This document shows positions 47,121-58,601 of a stretch of DNA of 64,000 nt, piece by piece (positions within the stretch are counted from its first letter, which is position 1; every line of letters starts with the position of its first letter). The notes under the pieces are model-generated. The model did not search any database, was not told the DNA's origin, and saw only the letters and a program-made list of their open reading frames with translations. The position numbers and the translations under genes are program-made. The DNA is from an uncultured Clostridia bacterium (GTDB lineage Bacteria > Bacillota > Clostridia > Oscillospirales > Oscillospiraceae), in NCBI GenBank assembly GCA_947165595.1, contig CAMVAV010000003.1, positions 1 to 64,000 on the forward strand. The letters run 5' to 3'.

Positions 47121-50055
47121 TCAGAACGGCTTCGCCGCGTCCTTGTCGTCCAGCGGCGTATAGAAGCTGTCGCCGCCGAAGGCGACGGGATGCGCCTTGA
47201 TGTTCGCCAGCTCCTCGTAGAGGTCGCTGCCGAGGAAGTAGGGCTCGGGCTTGTAGGGCTCCTTGCCTGCGGCGATGGCGTCCATGCCCGCCTTGATCTT
47301 CTCCGGCGACGCCGGCAGCTCGTAGATGCGCACGCCCGTGGCGTTCTTGATGCCGTTGATGACCGCCACGTGGCCGGACGCCTGGAACGCCTCGGACGCG
47401 CCGGAGGAGCCGAAGGGTCCGATCTCGTCGGGACGCTCGTAGAAAATCACGTTGATATCGTCCGGCGTGTCGTTGCAGTAGGGCACGCCCGCGCCGTAGA
47501 TGTTGGCGTGCTTCTTCACGTCGTCATAGTTCTCGGTCAGCGCGAAGCCGATGGAGTGCGAGATGCCGCCGTACGCCTGGCCGAGGACGGAGGCGATGTT
47601 GCCGGGCCTGCCCACGTCGCAGACGCAGGCGAAGCGGATGCACTGCGCCTTGCCGGTCTTGGTATCGACCTCGACCTCCGCGATGTTGAAGCAGTAGGTG
47701 TAGGTGGGATTGGGGTTGCCGACGCCCGTGTTCGGGTCCATGCGGCAGAGCTTCGCGCCGCGCGGCTGTACGGTCGTGTTGCTGTAGCGGCCGTGATAGC
47801 GGGTCGGGAGCCCCTCGGCGACCATCTCGTCATAGGTGCGGTAGCTGCCGTCCGGCTTGCGCATGGCGTCGAGCAGCTTGTTCGCCGCGTCGATCGTGGC
47901 GCGCCCGCTCATGAAGTGCGTGCGGCTCGAGCCGGACATGCCGGAGTCGGGGCAGAGCTTGGTGTCGTTCTGCACCAGCTTGACCTGCTCGGGCTTAATG
48001 CCCAGCGGCTTGAGCGCCTCGAGCGTGAGCATCAGCGAGCCGATGTCGCCGCCCTGGCCGAGCTCCTGATAGGTGTCGTACTTGGTGATCGTGCCGTCGG
48101 GATTGAGCTCAAGGTCGGCGCACGCCTCGTCGGTCGCGCCCTCGGTGACGTTGAAGCCGCCCCACGAAACGCCGACGCCGCGCTTCTTCTCCGGCGTGGA
48201 GGTCTCTCTGGCGTGCTGCTTCATCTCCTCGTAGACGGGCTTCGCCTTCTTCATCAGCTCCTCCATCGGGTACTGCGGATGCTCGTAGCTCGCGGTGCCG
48301 AGCTCGCCCTCGCGGGTGATGTTGCGCCAGCGAAGCTCGAAGGGATCGAGCCCCAGCTTCTCCGCCATCATGTCCATCATGGACTCGGAGTGCATGTACG
48401 CCTGCGGCGAGCCGTAGGAGCGGTAGGCGGTGGCGAAGTTGTGGTTGGTGTTGGCGATACGGCCCAGCGCGGCGATGTGCGGCACGTTGTACGGGAAGTA
48501 GGCGTGGCGCACGACCTTGGTGATCAGGTCGTCGCCGCCCCAGGAGTACGCGCCGTGATCCACGCCGAAGTCGAACTCGACCGCGAGGATCTTGCCGTCG
48601 TTGTCGCAGGCGAGGCGGCCGTTGGAGTAGGCGGGCGCGCGCTTGCCGGAGAAGTGCTGGTGCTCCTCATAGGTCATGGAGAGCGACACCGGCATGCCCG
48701 TTACGACCGTACACGCGCCGCAAAGGGCGAGGTCGCCGGCGTTGGTCGACCAGCCGAAGCTCGCGCCGGTCGGGTTCATCAGCACGCGCATCTTGTTCGT
48801 CGGCACGCCGAGGCTGCCGCCGATGCGGCTGATGGAGGAGTAGACGCCCTGGCTCTTGCACTGGAAGGTCAGGTAGCCGTCCTCGTCGAAGTAGGACTGC
48901 AGCACGTCGCCCTCGATGGACATGTGCGGCTCGCGCGTGGTGTAGAACGAGCCCTCGACCACGTTGGGCGCGTTGTCGATCATCTCGCGCACCTTCTCCG
49001 CGTCCTCGAGGCCCGCGCCCTTGAGCAGGGGCTGCTCGCAGTAGATGTTGGGCGTGTCGTCGTGCACGCGCACGGCGTCGGGCATGACCGCCTCGAGATA
49101 GTTGAGCATCTCGGGCAGCTTTTCGATGTCGACCGTCACCTTCGCGGCGGCGGCGCGGGCGTGGGCGCGGGTATCGGCGCAGACGACCGCCACTACGTCG
49201 CCCCAGCGGAAGAGCTTCTCGTCGCACAGCACGCGGCGGGAGGACTCGAGCACGGTGGAGCGCTCGTGGAACTGGCCCTCGGCAAGGATGTTCGTGCCGC
49301 CGGCGGCCTTGAGCGCCTCGGCGGTGACGACCTTGTAGACGCCGGGCATCTTCTCGGCCTCCTCGGTGTGGATGGCGAGGATCTTCGCGTGATGCGCCAC
49401 GCGCGGCTGCACGATCGCGCCGAAGAGCGTGTTCTCCGGGAAGGAGAGCTCCTGGTCGTCGCCGTAGTCATAGGTGCCGGTGACCTTTGCCAGCGCCGTC
49501 GGGCGGACCAGCGGCTTGCCGTAATACTCTCCGTCCTCGGGCAGCTTCACGGTGATGTCGTCGATCGTCGCCTCGCCGCGCATAACCTTCGCCGCCGCCA
49601 TGACCGCGTCGATGATCTGCTTGTAGCCCGTGCAGCGGCAGACGTTCTTGTGCTTGGTGAACCACTCCCTCGCCTCCTGACGGGTGGGGTTGGGGTTCGA
49701 CTGGAGCAGCGCGTAGGTCGATACGATAAAGCCCGGGATGCAGAAGCCGCACTGGAGCGCGCCGTACTGCATGAACGCGACCTGGATCGGGTGCAGGTGC
49801 GTCGGCGTGCCGATGCCCTCGATCGTCAGCACGGTGCTGTACTCCTCGATCATGCGGATCTTGCGGGTGCAGGAGCGGATCAGCTCGCCGTTGAGGATCA
49901 CCGAGCAGGAGCCGCACACGCCGGTGCCGCAGCCGACCTTCGTACCCGTGAGACCCATGCGGCGGAGCACGTCCGCCAGCGTATCCGTCTCCGGGTCGAC
50001 GGTGAACACGCGGTTGACGCCGTTGATGTTGAGCCACATCTTTCTAAGTTTCATG
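47121..50055 (-). CDS. Mop-type molybdenum-containing aldehyde oxidoreductase (xanthine oxidase family, one-subunit 2Fe-2S + Moco)
   Basis: KVGCGTGVCGSCSV and CGFCIPG...NVCRCTGYKQII 2Fe-2S motifs; Moco-domain motifs PFGSSGASEAF; start MKLRKMWLNINGVNR. Confidence 0.9.
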
Positions 50056-50111
50056 CCTGACCTCCGTTTGTTGTAATATCCGTGGAATCCCTCTAAATGC
50101 CATACGGTCTG

Positions 50112-50140
50112 AGTATATACGCCGCCCGTCCGCCTGTCAA
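50112..50140 (-). promoter_or_regulatory. promoter of the Mop gene
   Basis: minus strand TTGACA-17 bp-TATACT. Confidence 0.8.
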
Positions 50141-50144
50141 TTAT

Positions 50145-50186
50145 CAATCTTTTGAATAACGCCTGCACAATCTTTTGAATAACGCC
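50145..50186. repeat. two exact 19-bp direct repeats CAATCTTTTGAATAACGCC between divergent promoters
   Basis: copies at 50145-50163 and 50168-50186, 23 bp apart. Confidence 0.95.
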
Positions 50187-50196
50187 GGCGCGGGCG

Positions 50197-50225
50197 TTGA
50201 CATTCCGCGGCGGCAGGGCTATAAT
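50197..50225 (+). promoter_or_regulatory. promoter of the C_GCAxxG_C_C gene
   Basis: TTGACA-17 bp-TATAAT. Confidence 0.85.
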
Positions 50226-50267
50226 TTCGCCGATCTTTCATTTTTTTACACAAGGGAGGACGCCTGT

Positions 50268-50684
50268 ATGGACAACGATCGCATTCAAGAGCTGCTGGCG
50301 CAGCGGTTCCACTGCTCGCAGATCCTGATGAAATCCGGCATGGAGCTGCTCGGAAAGGACGACCCCGATCTGCTGCGCGCGATGAACGGGCTCGCGGGCG
50401 GGCTGGGCGGCTGCGGACGCAACTGCGGCGCGCTGACCGGCGGCGTGTGCATGTTCGGCCTGTTCCTCGGGCGCGGCACGCCGGAGGAGGCGGAAAACCC
50501 CGCGCTTTTCGAGCTGGTATCCGAATATCTCGCGTGGTTCGAGGAGACGTACGGCAGCCCCGACTGCGACACGATCCTCGAGGGCGATCAGGCCAACATT
50601 CCCCGCGTCTGTCCGGGGCTGATCGAGAGCGCCGTGGAGAAGGCGGCGGAGCTGCTGCGCGAACGCGGCTGTCTGCCGGAATGA
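50268..50684 (+). CDS. C_GCAxxG_C_C-type redox protein (DVU_1555-like)
   Basis: FHCSQILM ... GLGGCGRNCGALTGGVCMFGLFLG ... CDTIL ... CPGLIESAVEKAAELL; GGGAGG SD. Confidence 0.82.
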   Translation: MDNDRIQELLAQRFHCSQILMKSGMELLGKDDPDLLRAMNGLAGGLGGCGRNCGALTGGVCMFGLFLGRGTPEEAENPALFELVSEYLAWFEETYGSPDCDTILEGDQANIPRVCPGLIESAVEKAAELLRERGCLPE

Positions 50685-50720
50685 CAAATAAGGATATCGT
50701 AAACGGAGAAACGGATCGAC

Positions 50721-53003
<2,283 letters not shown>

Positions 53004-53024
53004 TATTCCATCCAAAAACCGCGA

Positions 53025-53051
53025 GGCGGGAGGGTCGTCAGCCCTCCCGCC
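53025..53051 (+). terminator. terminator between uvrA-like and lysR genes
   Basis: GGCGGGAGGG-7 nt-CCCTCCCGCC then GTTTTTT. Confidence 0.85.
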
Positions 53052-53925
53052 CGTTTTTTGCCGCCTGTGTGATAAATTCCGTGAAGCGCTTCGCGGCACC
53101 GGCGCACTCGTGTCCGCGCAGGGTCGTGAGGTACACGCTGCGGGTGTAATCGCCTCCGGGCAGCGCGCCGCGCGTGACGGCATATTTCTTCATCAGCGCC
53201 TCCGACCACGGCATGACGGCGCGCCCGAAGCCGTGCTCCACCAGCGACATGATGGCGTCCTCCGCCGTCGCGCGGCAGACGAAGTGAAACGACACCCCGT
53301 ACCGCCGGGACATGTCCTGCAGCATGCGGTCGAGGAAGGAGCCCTCCTCGCAGCCGATCAGCGGCTCGGCGGCAAGCGCCTCCCAGGTCTCCGGCGCGCG
53401 CGGCGCGTCCCTCGCGGACACAAGCGCCAGCGGCTCCGAAAGCACCCGGACCTGCGAGAGAGCCGGGTCCCCGCTCTCGGAGCAGAGGACGAAGTCGTAC
53501 ACGCCGTTTTTGAGCCGCCGGATCAGCTCGTCGTTGTTCTCCACCGAAAACCTGAACTGCACCGACGCGCAGCCCGGCTGGGCAAGAAAGCTGTTCATCG
53601 CCGCTGGCAGATAGTCGTAGAGCACCGGCGCGATGCAGCCCATGTCGATCTGCGTCTCCCGCCGCTCCGCGAGGCGGCGCATGTGCTCCTTCGCCTCCCG
53701 CAGCTCCGTCAGCACGCGCTCGACGTGGGCGAGAAGCTCGCCCGCCTCCGCCGTCGGGCGGAGCTGGTGCCCGCTGCGCTCAAAGAGGCGGACGCCCAGC
53801 TCCTCCTCCAGCTTCGCGATCGCCACGCTGAGGCTCGGCTGCGAGATGTAAAGCGCCGACGCCGCCCGCCCCATGTGGGCCGTCTCGCAGAGCTTTTTGA
53901 AGTAGAGCAGCTGGTTGAGCGTCAT
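53038..53925 (-). CDS. LysR family transcriptional regulator
   Basis: MTLNQLLYFKKLCETAHMGRAASALYISQPSLSVAIAKLEEELGVRLFER. Confidence 0.94.
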   Translation of the reverse strand: MTLNQLLYFKKLCETAHMGRAASALYISQPSLSVAIAKLEEELGVRLFERSGHQLRPTAEAGELLAHVERVLTELREAKEHMRRLAERRETQIDMGCIAPVLYDYLPAAMNSFLAQPGCASVQFRFSVENNDELIRRLKNGVYDFVLCSESGDPALSQVRVLSEPLALVSARDAPRAPETWEALAAEPLIGCEEGSFLDRMLQDMSRRYGVSFHFVCRATAEDAIMSLVEHGFGRAVMPWSEALMKKYAVTRGALPGGDYTRSVYLTTLRGHECAGAAKRFTEFITQAAKNGREG

Positions 53926-54075
53926 GTCCGCTGCCTCCCGTCCGTTGTTTCTCGCGCCCATTATATAGTTTCAAACTATCAAAATCAAGTTTTTTGGAAT
54001 TTTACTTTTCGATTTTCCGTTGCTATACTGGCGTTGTTCCGCGAAAAGCAAAACGAGAAACAGGAGGCAGCGGTC

Positions 54076-55698
54076 ATGGGAAACAACATCTTTCAGCTCG
54101 CGCGCCCGGTCAACGAGCACAGCATGAACTTTGCGGAGGGCTGCCCGGAGCGCGGGGCGCTTCTTGCCGAGGTGGAGCGCCAGCGCGCCTCGGTCGTCGA
54201 GATCCCCGCGGTGATCGGCGGCGAGGAGGTCTTCACCGGCAGCGTCGTTGAAATCCGGGAGCCGCACCGCCGCGCGCATGTGATCGCGCGGGCGCACCTT
54301 GCCGGCGAGGCGGAGCTGCGCCGCGCGGTTGACACGGCGTGCGCCGCGGCACAGGATTGGGCGGAGATGCCGTGGGAGGACCGCGCCGCGATCTTCATGA
54401 AGGCGGCGGACCTGCTGGCGGGGCCGTACCGCTTCCGCGTGGAGGCGGCGACGATGCTCGGGCAGAGCAAGAACCTCTGGGAGGCGGAGATCGACGTCTG
54501 CGAGCTGTGCGACTTTCTGCGCTTCAACGCGTACTTTCTCCAGGAAATTTACAGGCAGCAGCCGGGACTGACGCCGGGCGCGGTCAACCGCGTCGAGTAC
54601 CGCCCGCTGGAGGGCTTCGTCGCGGCGCTGACGCCGTTCAACTTCACGTCCATCGGCGGCAACCTGCCCTGCGCGGGCGCGGTGGCGGGAAACGTGGCGG
54701 TGTGGAAGCCCTCCACGGCGGCGGCGCTTTCAAACTACTACTTTCTGTGCGTGCTGCGCGAGGCGGGGCTGCCCGCCGGGGTCATCAATTTCGTCCCCAG
54801 CCGCGGCGTCGATTTTTCTAAGTATGTTATCACCGATCCGCGCCTCGCGGGCTTCCACTTCACCGGCTCCACGGAGGTGTTCGACGCCGTGTGGCGCGAG
54901 GTCGGCAGCCACATCGAGCGCTATCACACCTATCCCCGCCTTGTGGGCGAGACAGGCGGCAAGGATTTCATCTTCGCGGACGGCTCCGCCTCGGTCGGGG
55001 CGCTGGTCTCCGGCATGCTGCGCGCGGCGTTCTCCTACGCGGGACAGAAGTGCTCCGCCGCGTCCCGCGCCTACATCCCCGCCTCCCTCTGGCCCGACGT
55101 GCGCGAGCGACTGCACGAGGCGATGAAGGACCTCTACGCGGGCGACATTCTCGACCCGCGCGCGTTCTGCAACGCCGTGATCGACCGCGCCGCCTTCGAG
55201 CGGATCAAAGCGTACCTCGACGACGCGGCGGCGAGCCCGGACGCGGAGATTCTCGAGGGCGGCGGCGCCGACGACGCGGAGGGCTACTTCATCCAGCCGA
55301 CGGTCATCCTCGCGAAAAATCCGCACTACCGCTCGATGGTCGAGGAGATTTTCGGGCCGGTGCTGACCGTGTACGTCTACGAGGACGAGGCGCAGGACGA
55401 GGCGCTCCGCCTGTGCGACACGAGCACGAAGTACGGCCTCACCGGCGCGGTCTACGCGCGCGACCGGGCGGCGGTGCTGAAGATTTCCCGCGCGCTCTCG
55501 CAGACGGCGGGCAACTTCTACATCAACGAAAAGCCCACCGGCGCGGTCGTCGGGCAGCAGCCCTTCGGCGGCTCGCGCCGCTCCGGCACGAACGACAAGG
55601 CGGGCTCGCAGACGAACCTGCTCCGCTGGGTCAGCCAGCGCGCGGTGAAGGAGGTCCTCGTCCCAGACACGGAGATTCTCCTGCCGCACATGCTCTGA
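54076..55698 (+). CDS. pruA: L-glutamate gamma-semialdehyde (P5C) dehydrogenase
   Basis: LTPFNFTSIGGNLPCAGAVAGN, VGETGGKDFIFAD, AFSYAGQKCSAASRAYIP, FGGSRRSGTNDKAGS; AGGAGG SD. Confidence 0.92.
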   Translation: MGNNIFQLARPVNEHSMNFAEGCPERGALLAEVERQRASVVEIPAVIGGEEVFTGSVVEIREPHRRAHVIARAHLAGEAELRRAVDTACAAAQDWAEMPWEDRAAIFMKAADLLAGPYRFRVEAATMLGQSKNLWEAEIDVCELCDFLRFNAYFLQEIYRQQPGLTPGAVNRVEYRPLEGFVAALTPFNFTSIGGNLPCAGAVAGNVAVWKPSTAAALSNYYFLCVLREAGLPAGVINFVPSRGVDFSKYVITDPRLAGFHFTGSTEVFDAVWREVGSHIERYHTYPRLVGETGGKDFIFADGSASVGALVSGMLRAAFSYAGQKCSAASRAYIPASLWPDVRERLHEAMKDLYAGDILDPRAFCNAVIDRAAFERIKAYLDDAAASPDAEILEGGGADDAEGYFIQPTVILAKNPHYRSMVEEIFGPVLTVYVYEDEAQDEALRLCDTSTKYGLTGAVYARDRAAVLKISRALSQTAGNFYINEKPTGAVVGQQPFGGSRRSGTNDKAGSQTNLLRWVSQRAVKEVLVPDTEILLPHML

Positions 55699-55710
55699 GC
55701 CTTCAAAAAA

Positions 55711-55744
55711 GCCTCCCGCCGGCACCGCGATGCCGGCGGGAGGC
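55711..55744. terminator. terminator between convergent pruA and DUF4037 genes
   Basis: GCCTCCCGCCGGCA-6 nt-TGCCGGCGGGAGGC. Confidence 0.8.
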
Positions 55745-55751
55745 ATGAGAA

Positions 55752-57314
55752 TTATCTGAGATGGTTTTCCGCGTCCGCGAGCGAGTCGTAGCCGTACTGG
55801 CGCGCCTGCTCCGCCGCGATGCGCTCGACGAGGTTTTCCCCGCGCTCGCGGTATCGCAGGATCATCTCGCGGTAGAGCGCGAAGGTCTCGTCCGAATACG
55901 TCCCCAGCTCGCCGCGCAGATAGGTCTCCGACGAGGTGGCGTACGGCGTGTCCTCCGCGGTGTGGATGGGGCGTCCCCCGGCGGAGTATTTGGGATACCT
56001 TGCCGCCATCGCCTCGTTCCAGCCGACGTGGAGCGCGACGACCTCCTCCTGCCGCGCCAGCCGCTCCTCCGAGCGACGCGGCAGACGGTCCCTCAGCCGC
56101 GCGTACTCCTCCGGCGCGGTGCTCTCCATCATGCGCGCGTACTTCTCCGTCAGGAGGTTCCATCCCCGCGCTTCCGCATCCAGCAGGTCCCGCCGGTAGC
56201 TCGCGAGCACCGGCTCGTCCCACGCGCGGAACTGGCTCGTGCGCATGATGCGGAAGGTCGTCCAGTCGTCCTGGCAGCCCGCGCGCCCGCCCTCGTTTTT
56301 GACGCCGTCGAACTGCCGCCACTCCAGGCGCACCAGCTCGCCGATCAGCCGCTCCCTGTCCGGCGGCTGCGGCGCGTCCTCCGGCATCAGCTCCGCGGCG
56401 AGGCGGTCCAGAAACGTCGTACCGCCGGAGGAGAGCCCCTGCGCGACCAGCTCGCGCGCAAAATGGGCGGCGACGCGCTCGAAGCCCGCCTCCACCGCGT
56501 CCGCGGTGTTGACGCGCGACGCGTCGTAGGCATAGCCCTCCCACGCCGCGCTCTGCTCCGGCAGCGCCATGACGCGGTCCAACTCGCCGCAGACCGCGGT
56601 CAGCCGCGGCAGGCCGCCCGCCGCGCGGCGCAGCCACTTATAATACGGCGCGTAGCGCCGGTTGAGCAGGAACATGAGCCGCAGCGCCGCCTCCGTCCCC
56701 CGCGCCCGGCACAGCCCCGCGGTCAGCAGGTCGCCGCGCGCCATGCTTCGGGCGTAGTTGCTCTGGGCGTACTGCGAGAACATGCGCAGCTCGTGCGCGA
56801 GCCTTCTGCGCCAGACGCGCTCCGGGTAATATCCGCGCAGCGTCTCGCGTATGCTGGAAAAAGCGCCGAGATCGTCCCGGAACACGGCGCCGTTCACCGC
56901 CGCCGCCAGCGCGTCCTCGTCCAGCGCGAGCCACTGCGCCTCGCTGAGCGAAAAATGTTCCTCGCCGACGCGCAGGTGCAGGATACCCTCGTAAAACGAG
57001 CGGATCGTCCGCGCGCCGCGCCGCCCGGAGAGCCGCGGGTTGTACCCCGCCTCCGGCGCGTGGGAGGCGAGCAGCGCGTCGTACGCCTCGTTCAGCGCGT
57101 CCCCAATGCGCGCGTAATCGCCCTCCGTCAGCCACAGGCAGAAGCCCGGACCGTAGTCGTGGTCGCGGGAGATCGCGTCGTCCCAGCCGAAGCAGTCCGA
57201 GCCCTCGCCCGCGAAACCGACGGCGACGCGCCCCTCATAGTCCGGGAAGCGCTCCCGGAGCATCGGCGCGCCATAGGTCTCGTAAAGGCTCCGCGCCCGC
57301 TCCGCCGCCGTCAT
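55752..57314 (-). CDS. DUF4037 - DUF4125 fusion protein (nucleotidyltransferase-like N-terminus)
   Basis: GSDCFGWDDAISRDHDYGPGFCLWL and C-terminal LVRLEWRQFDGVKNEGGRAGCQDDWTTFRIMRTSQF. Confidence 0.8.
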   Translation of the reverse strand: MTAAERARSLYETYGAPMLRERFPDYEGRVAVGFAGEGSDCFGWDDAISRDHDYGPGFCLWLTEGDYARIGDALNEAYDALLASHAPEAGYNPRLSGRRGARTIRSFYEGILHLRVGEEHFSLSEAQWLALDEDALAAAVNGAVFRDDLGAFSSIRETLRGYYPERVWRRRLAHELRMFSQYAQSNYARSMARGDLLTAGLCRARGTEAALRLMFLLNRRYAPYYKWLRRAAGGLPRLTAVCGELDRVMALPEQSAAWEGYAYDASRVNTADAVEAGFERVAAHFARELVAQGLSSGGTTFLDRLAAELMPEDAPQPPDRERLIGELVRLEWRQFDGVKNEGGRAGCQDDWTTFRIMRTSQFRAWDEPVLASYRRDLLDAEARGWNLLTEKYARMMESTAPEEYARLRDRLPRRSEERLARQEEVVALHVGWNEAMAARYPKYSAGGRPIHTAEDTPYATSSETYLRGELGTYSDETFALYREMILRYRERGENLVERIAAEQARQYGYDSLADAENHLR

Positions 57315-58135
57315 GTCTTTCCCTCCGCGCGCGCCCTCGAGCGCTTTTCGAGCGTGCGCGCCGCCTCGTACTGCGCGCCTTTGCCGATGGTCGCCTCCAG
57401 CTTTTCCGCCGCCTCCCGGTACGCCTCCGCCGCCCCGGCGTCGTCGCCGCGCGCGGCGAGCAGGTCGCCCTTTGTGATAAGCGCCGTGCCGTGGTGGAAG
57501 GTATGGCAGTCGTCGCGGCCATAGAGCGCCATCGCCTCGTCCAGCGTCCGCTCCGCCTCGCGAAGCAGCGCCTCGTCCCGCTCCGCCTCACAGCGGCGCA
57601 GCAGGATGGAGGCGAGATTCGAGCGCGAGGTCGCCTTTTCCTCGATCAGGCCGGGCAGCGCGTCGATCAGCGCCAGCGCCTTTTTCTGCTGCTCCGCGGC
57701 GTCGGCAAAGCGCTCCTGCTGCACATAGAGCATGCTCCGGTTGTTGTAAAGGCTCGCCAGCTCCCAGGCGTGCGCGGACGGCTCCGCCGCGAGGATCGAC
57801 TCCGCCTCCGCGAACAGCGCCTCCGCGCCCGCAAAGCGTCCGAAGACGCTGTACGCCGTGCCGGCGTTGAGCAGCACGGTCGCGTACTGCGGCGTGCCGA
57901 GGACGCCCAGCGTCCCGGCGAGACTCAGCAGCTCGTCGCAGCCCGCGAGCGCCTTTTCCCGCCTGCGCAGATTCCGCGAAAGCCCGACGGATTCGTTGAG
58001 CAGGGCAAACAGCGCCGCACGGTCGTACTCCGCGCGCGCCTGGGCGATCTTACTGTCCAGAAACGCCTCTGCCTCCTCCGCGCTCCCCGCGCCGAGCATG
58101 GCGTCGTATTCCCGCAGAACACTTGCGGCATCCAT
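57311..58135 (-). CDS. tetratricopeptide repeat protein
   Basis: helical repeat pattern (ATVLLNAGTAYSVFGRFAGAEALFAEAES / ELASLYNNRSMLYVQQERFADAAEQQKKALAL); ATGA overlap with DUF4037 gene. Confidence 0.85.
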   Translation of the reverse strand: MDAASVLREYDAMLGAGSAEEAEAFLDSKIAQARAEYDRAALFALLNESVGLSRNLRRREKALAGCDELLSLAGTLGVLGTPQYATVLLNAGTAYSVFGRFAGAEALFAEAESILAAEPSAHAWELASLYNNRSMLYVQQERFADAAEQQKKALALIDALPGLIEEKATSRSNLASILLRRCEAERDEALLREAERTLDEAMALYGRDDCHTFHHGTALITKGDLLAARGDDAGAAEAYREAAEKLEATIGKGAQYEAARTLEKRSRARAEGKT

Positions 58136-58382
58136 AGCGTGTCCTCCCCCGTTTTTCATCGTTTTTTCAGTTCCCTCCGTCATTATAACGTGCCGCCGCG
58201 CGCCTGTCAAACCGCCCGCGGCGCGCGTTCCGCGAAAAAAAACGGCAAAAATGAAAAAAGGGGCTATCTAAATGGCGGACAGTATGATATAGTAGACATA
58301 ATGAGGCAATCGCCTCACGCGCAGAGAGAAAGGAGGCTCACAGGCGGGACGCCGGCGTACGGCGCGCCCGAGGACCTGTCAA

Positions 58383-58555
58383 AGCGCCGGGACCCCCTTC
58401 GGGACGGGTTGACGAGGCGGGAAGTGATCGAACCTTCGGCGGGTGCTTCCCCGTGCCGCTCCGGGCGCGCACACGGCCGGCAAATATGCGGGCGACCGCA
58501 AAACAAAGGGGCCGTGACCGGAGAAGAAGCGAGAAATGACTGCGCAGTTTCTCCT
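58383..58555 (+). ncRNA. glmS ribozyme/riboswitch
   Basis: AGCGCC cleavage-site sequence at 58383, GTTGACGAGGCGGGAAGTGATCGA...TTCGGCGGGTGCTTCCC core, immediately 5' of glmS; 3' boundary approximate. Confidence 0.93.
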
Positions 58556-58601
58556 TTGATATTCTTGCGTACATCAAAAATCAACAGGAGGAATTCATTT
58601 T

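Noticed and set aside
47097-50060. 987-aa plus-strand ORF opposite the Mop gene
   Set aside because: Antisense shadow ORF of a high-GC gene; composition is Val/Arg/His/Asp-rich and the minus-strand product has clear family motifs.
58315-58584. Minus-strand ORFs of 89 and 79 aa upstream of glmS
   Set aside because: They overlap the glmS ribozyme on the opposite strand and show no protein family features.
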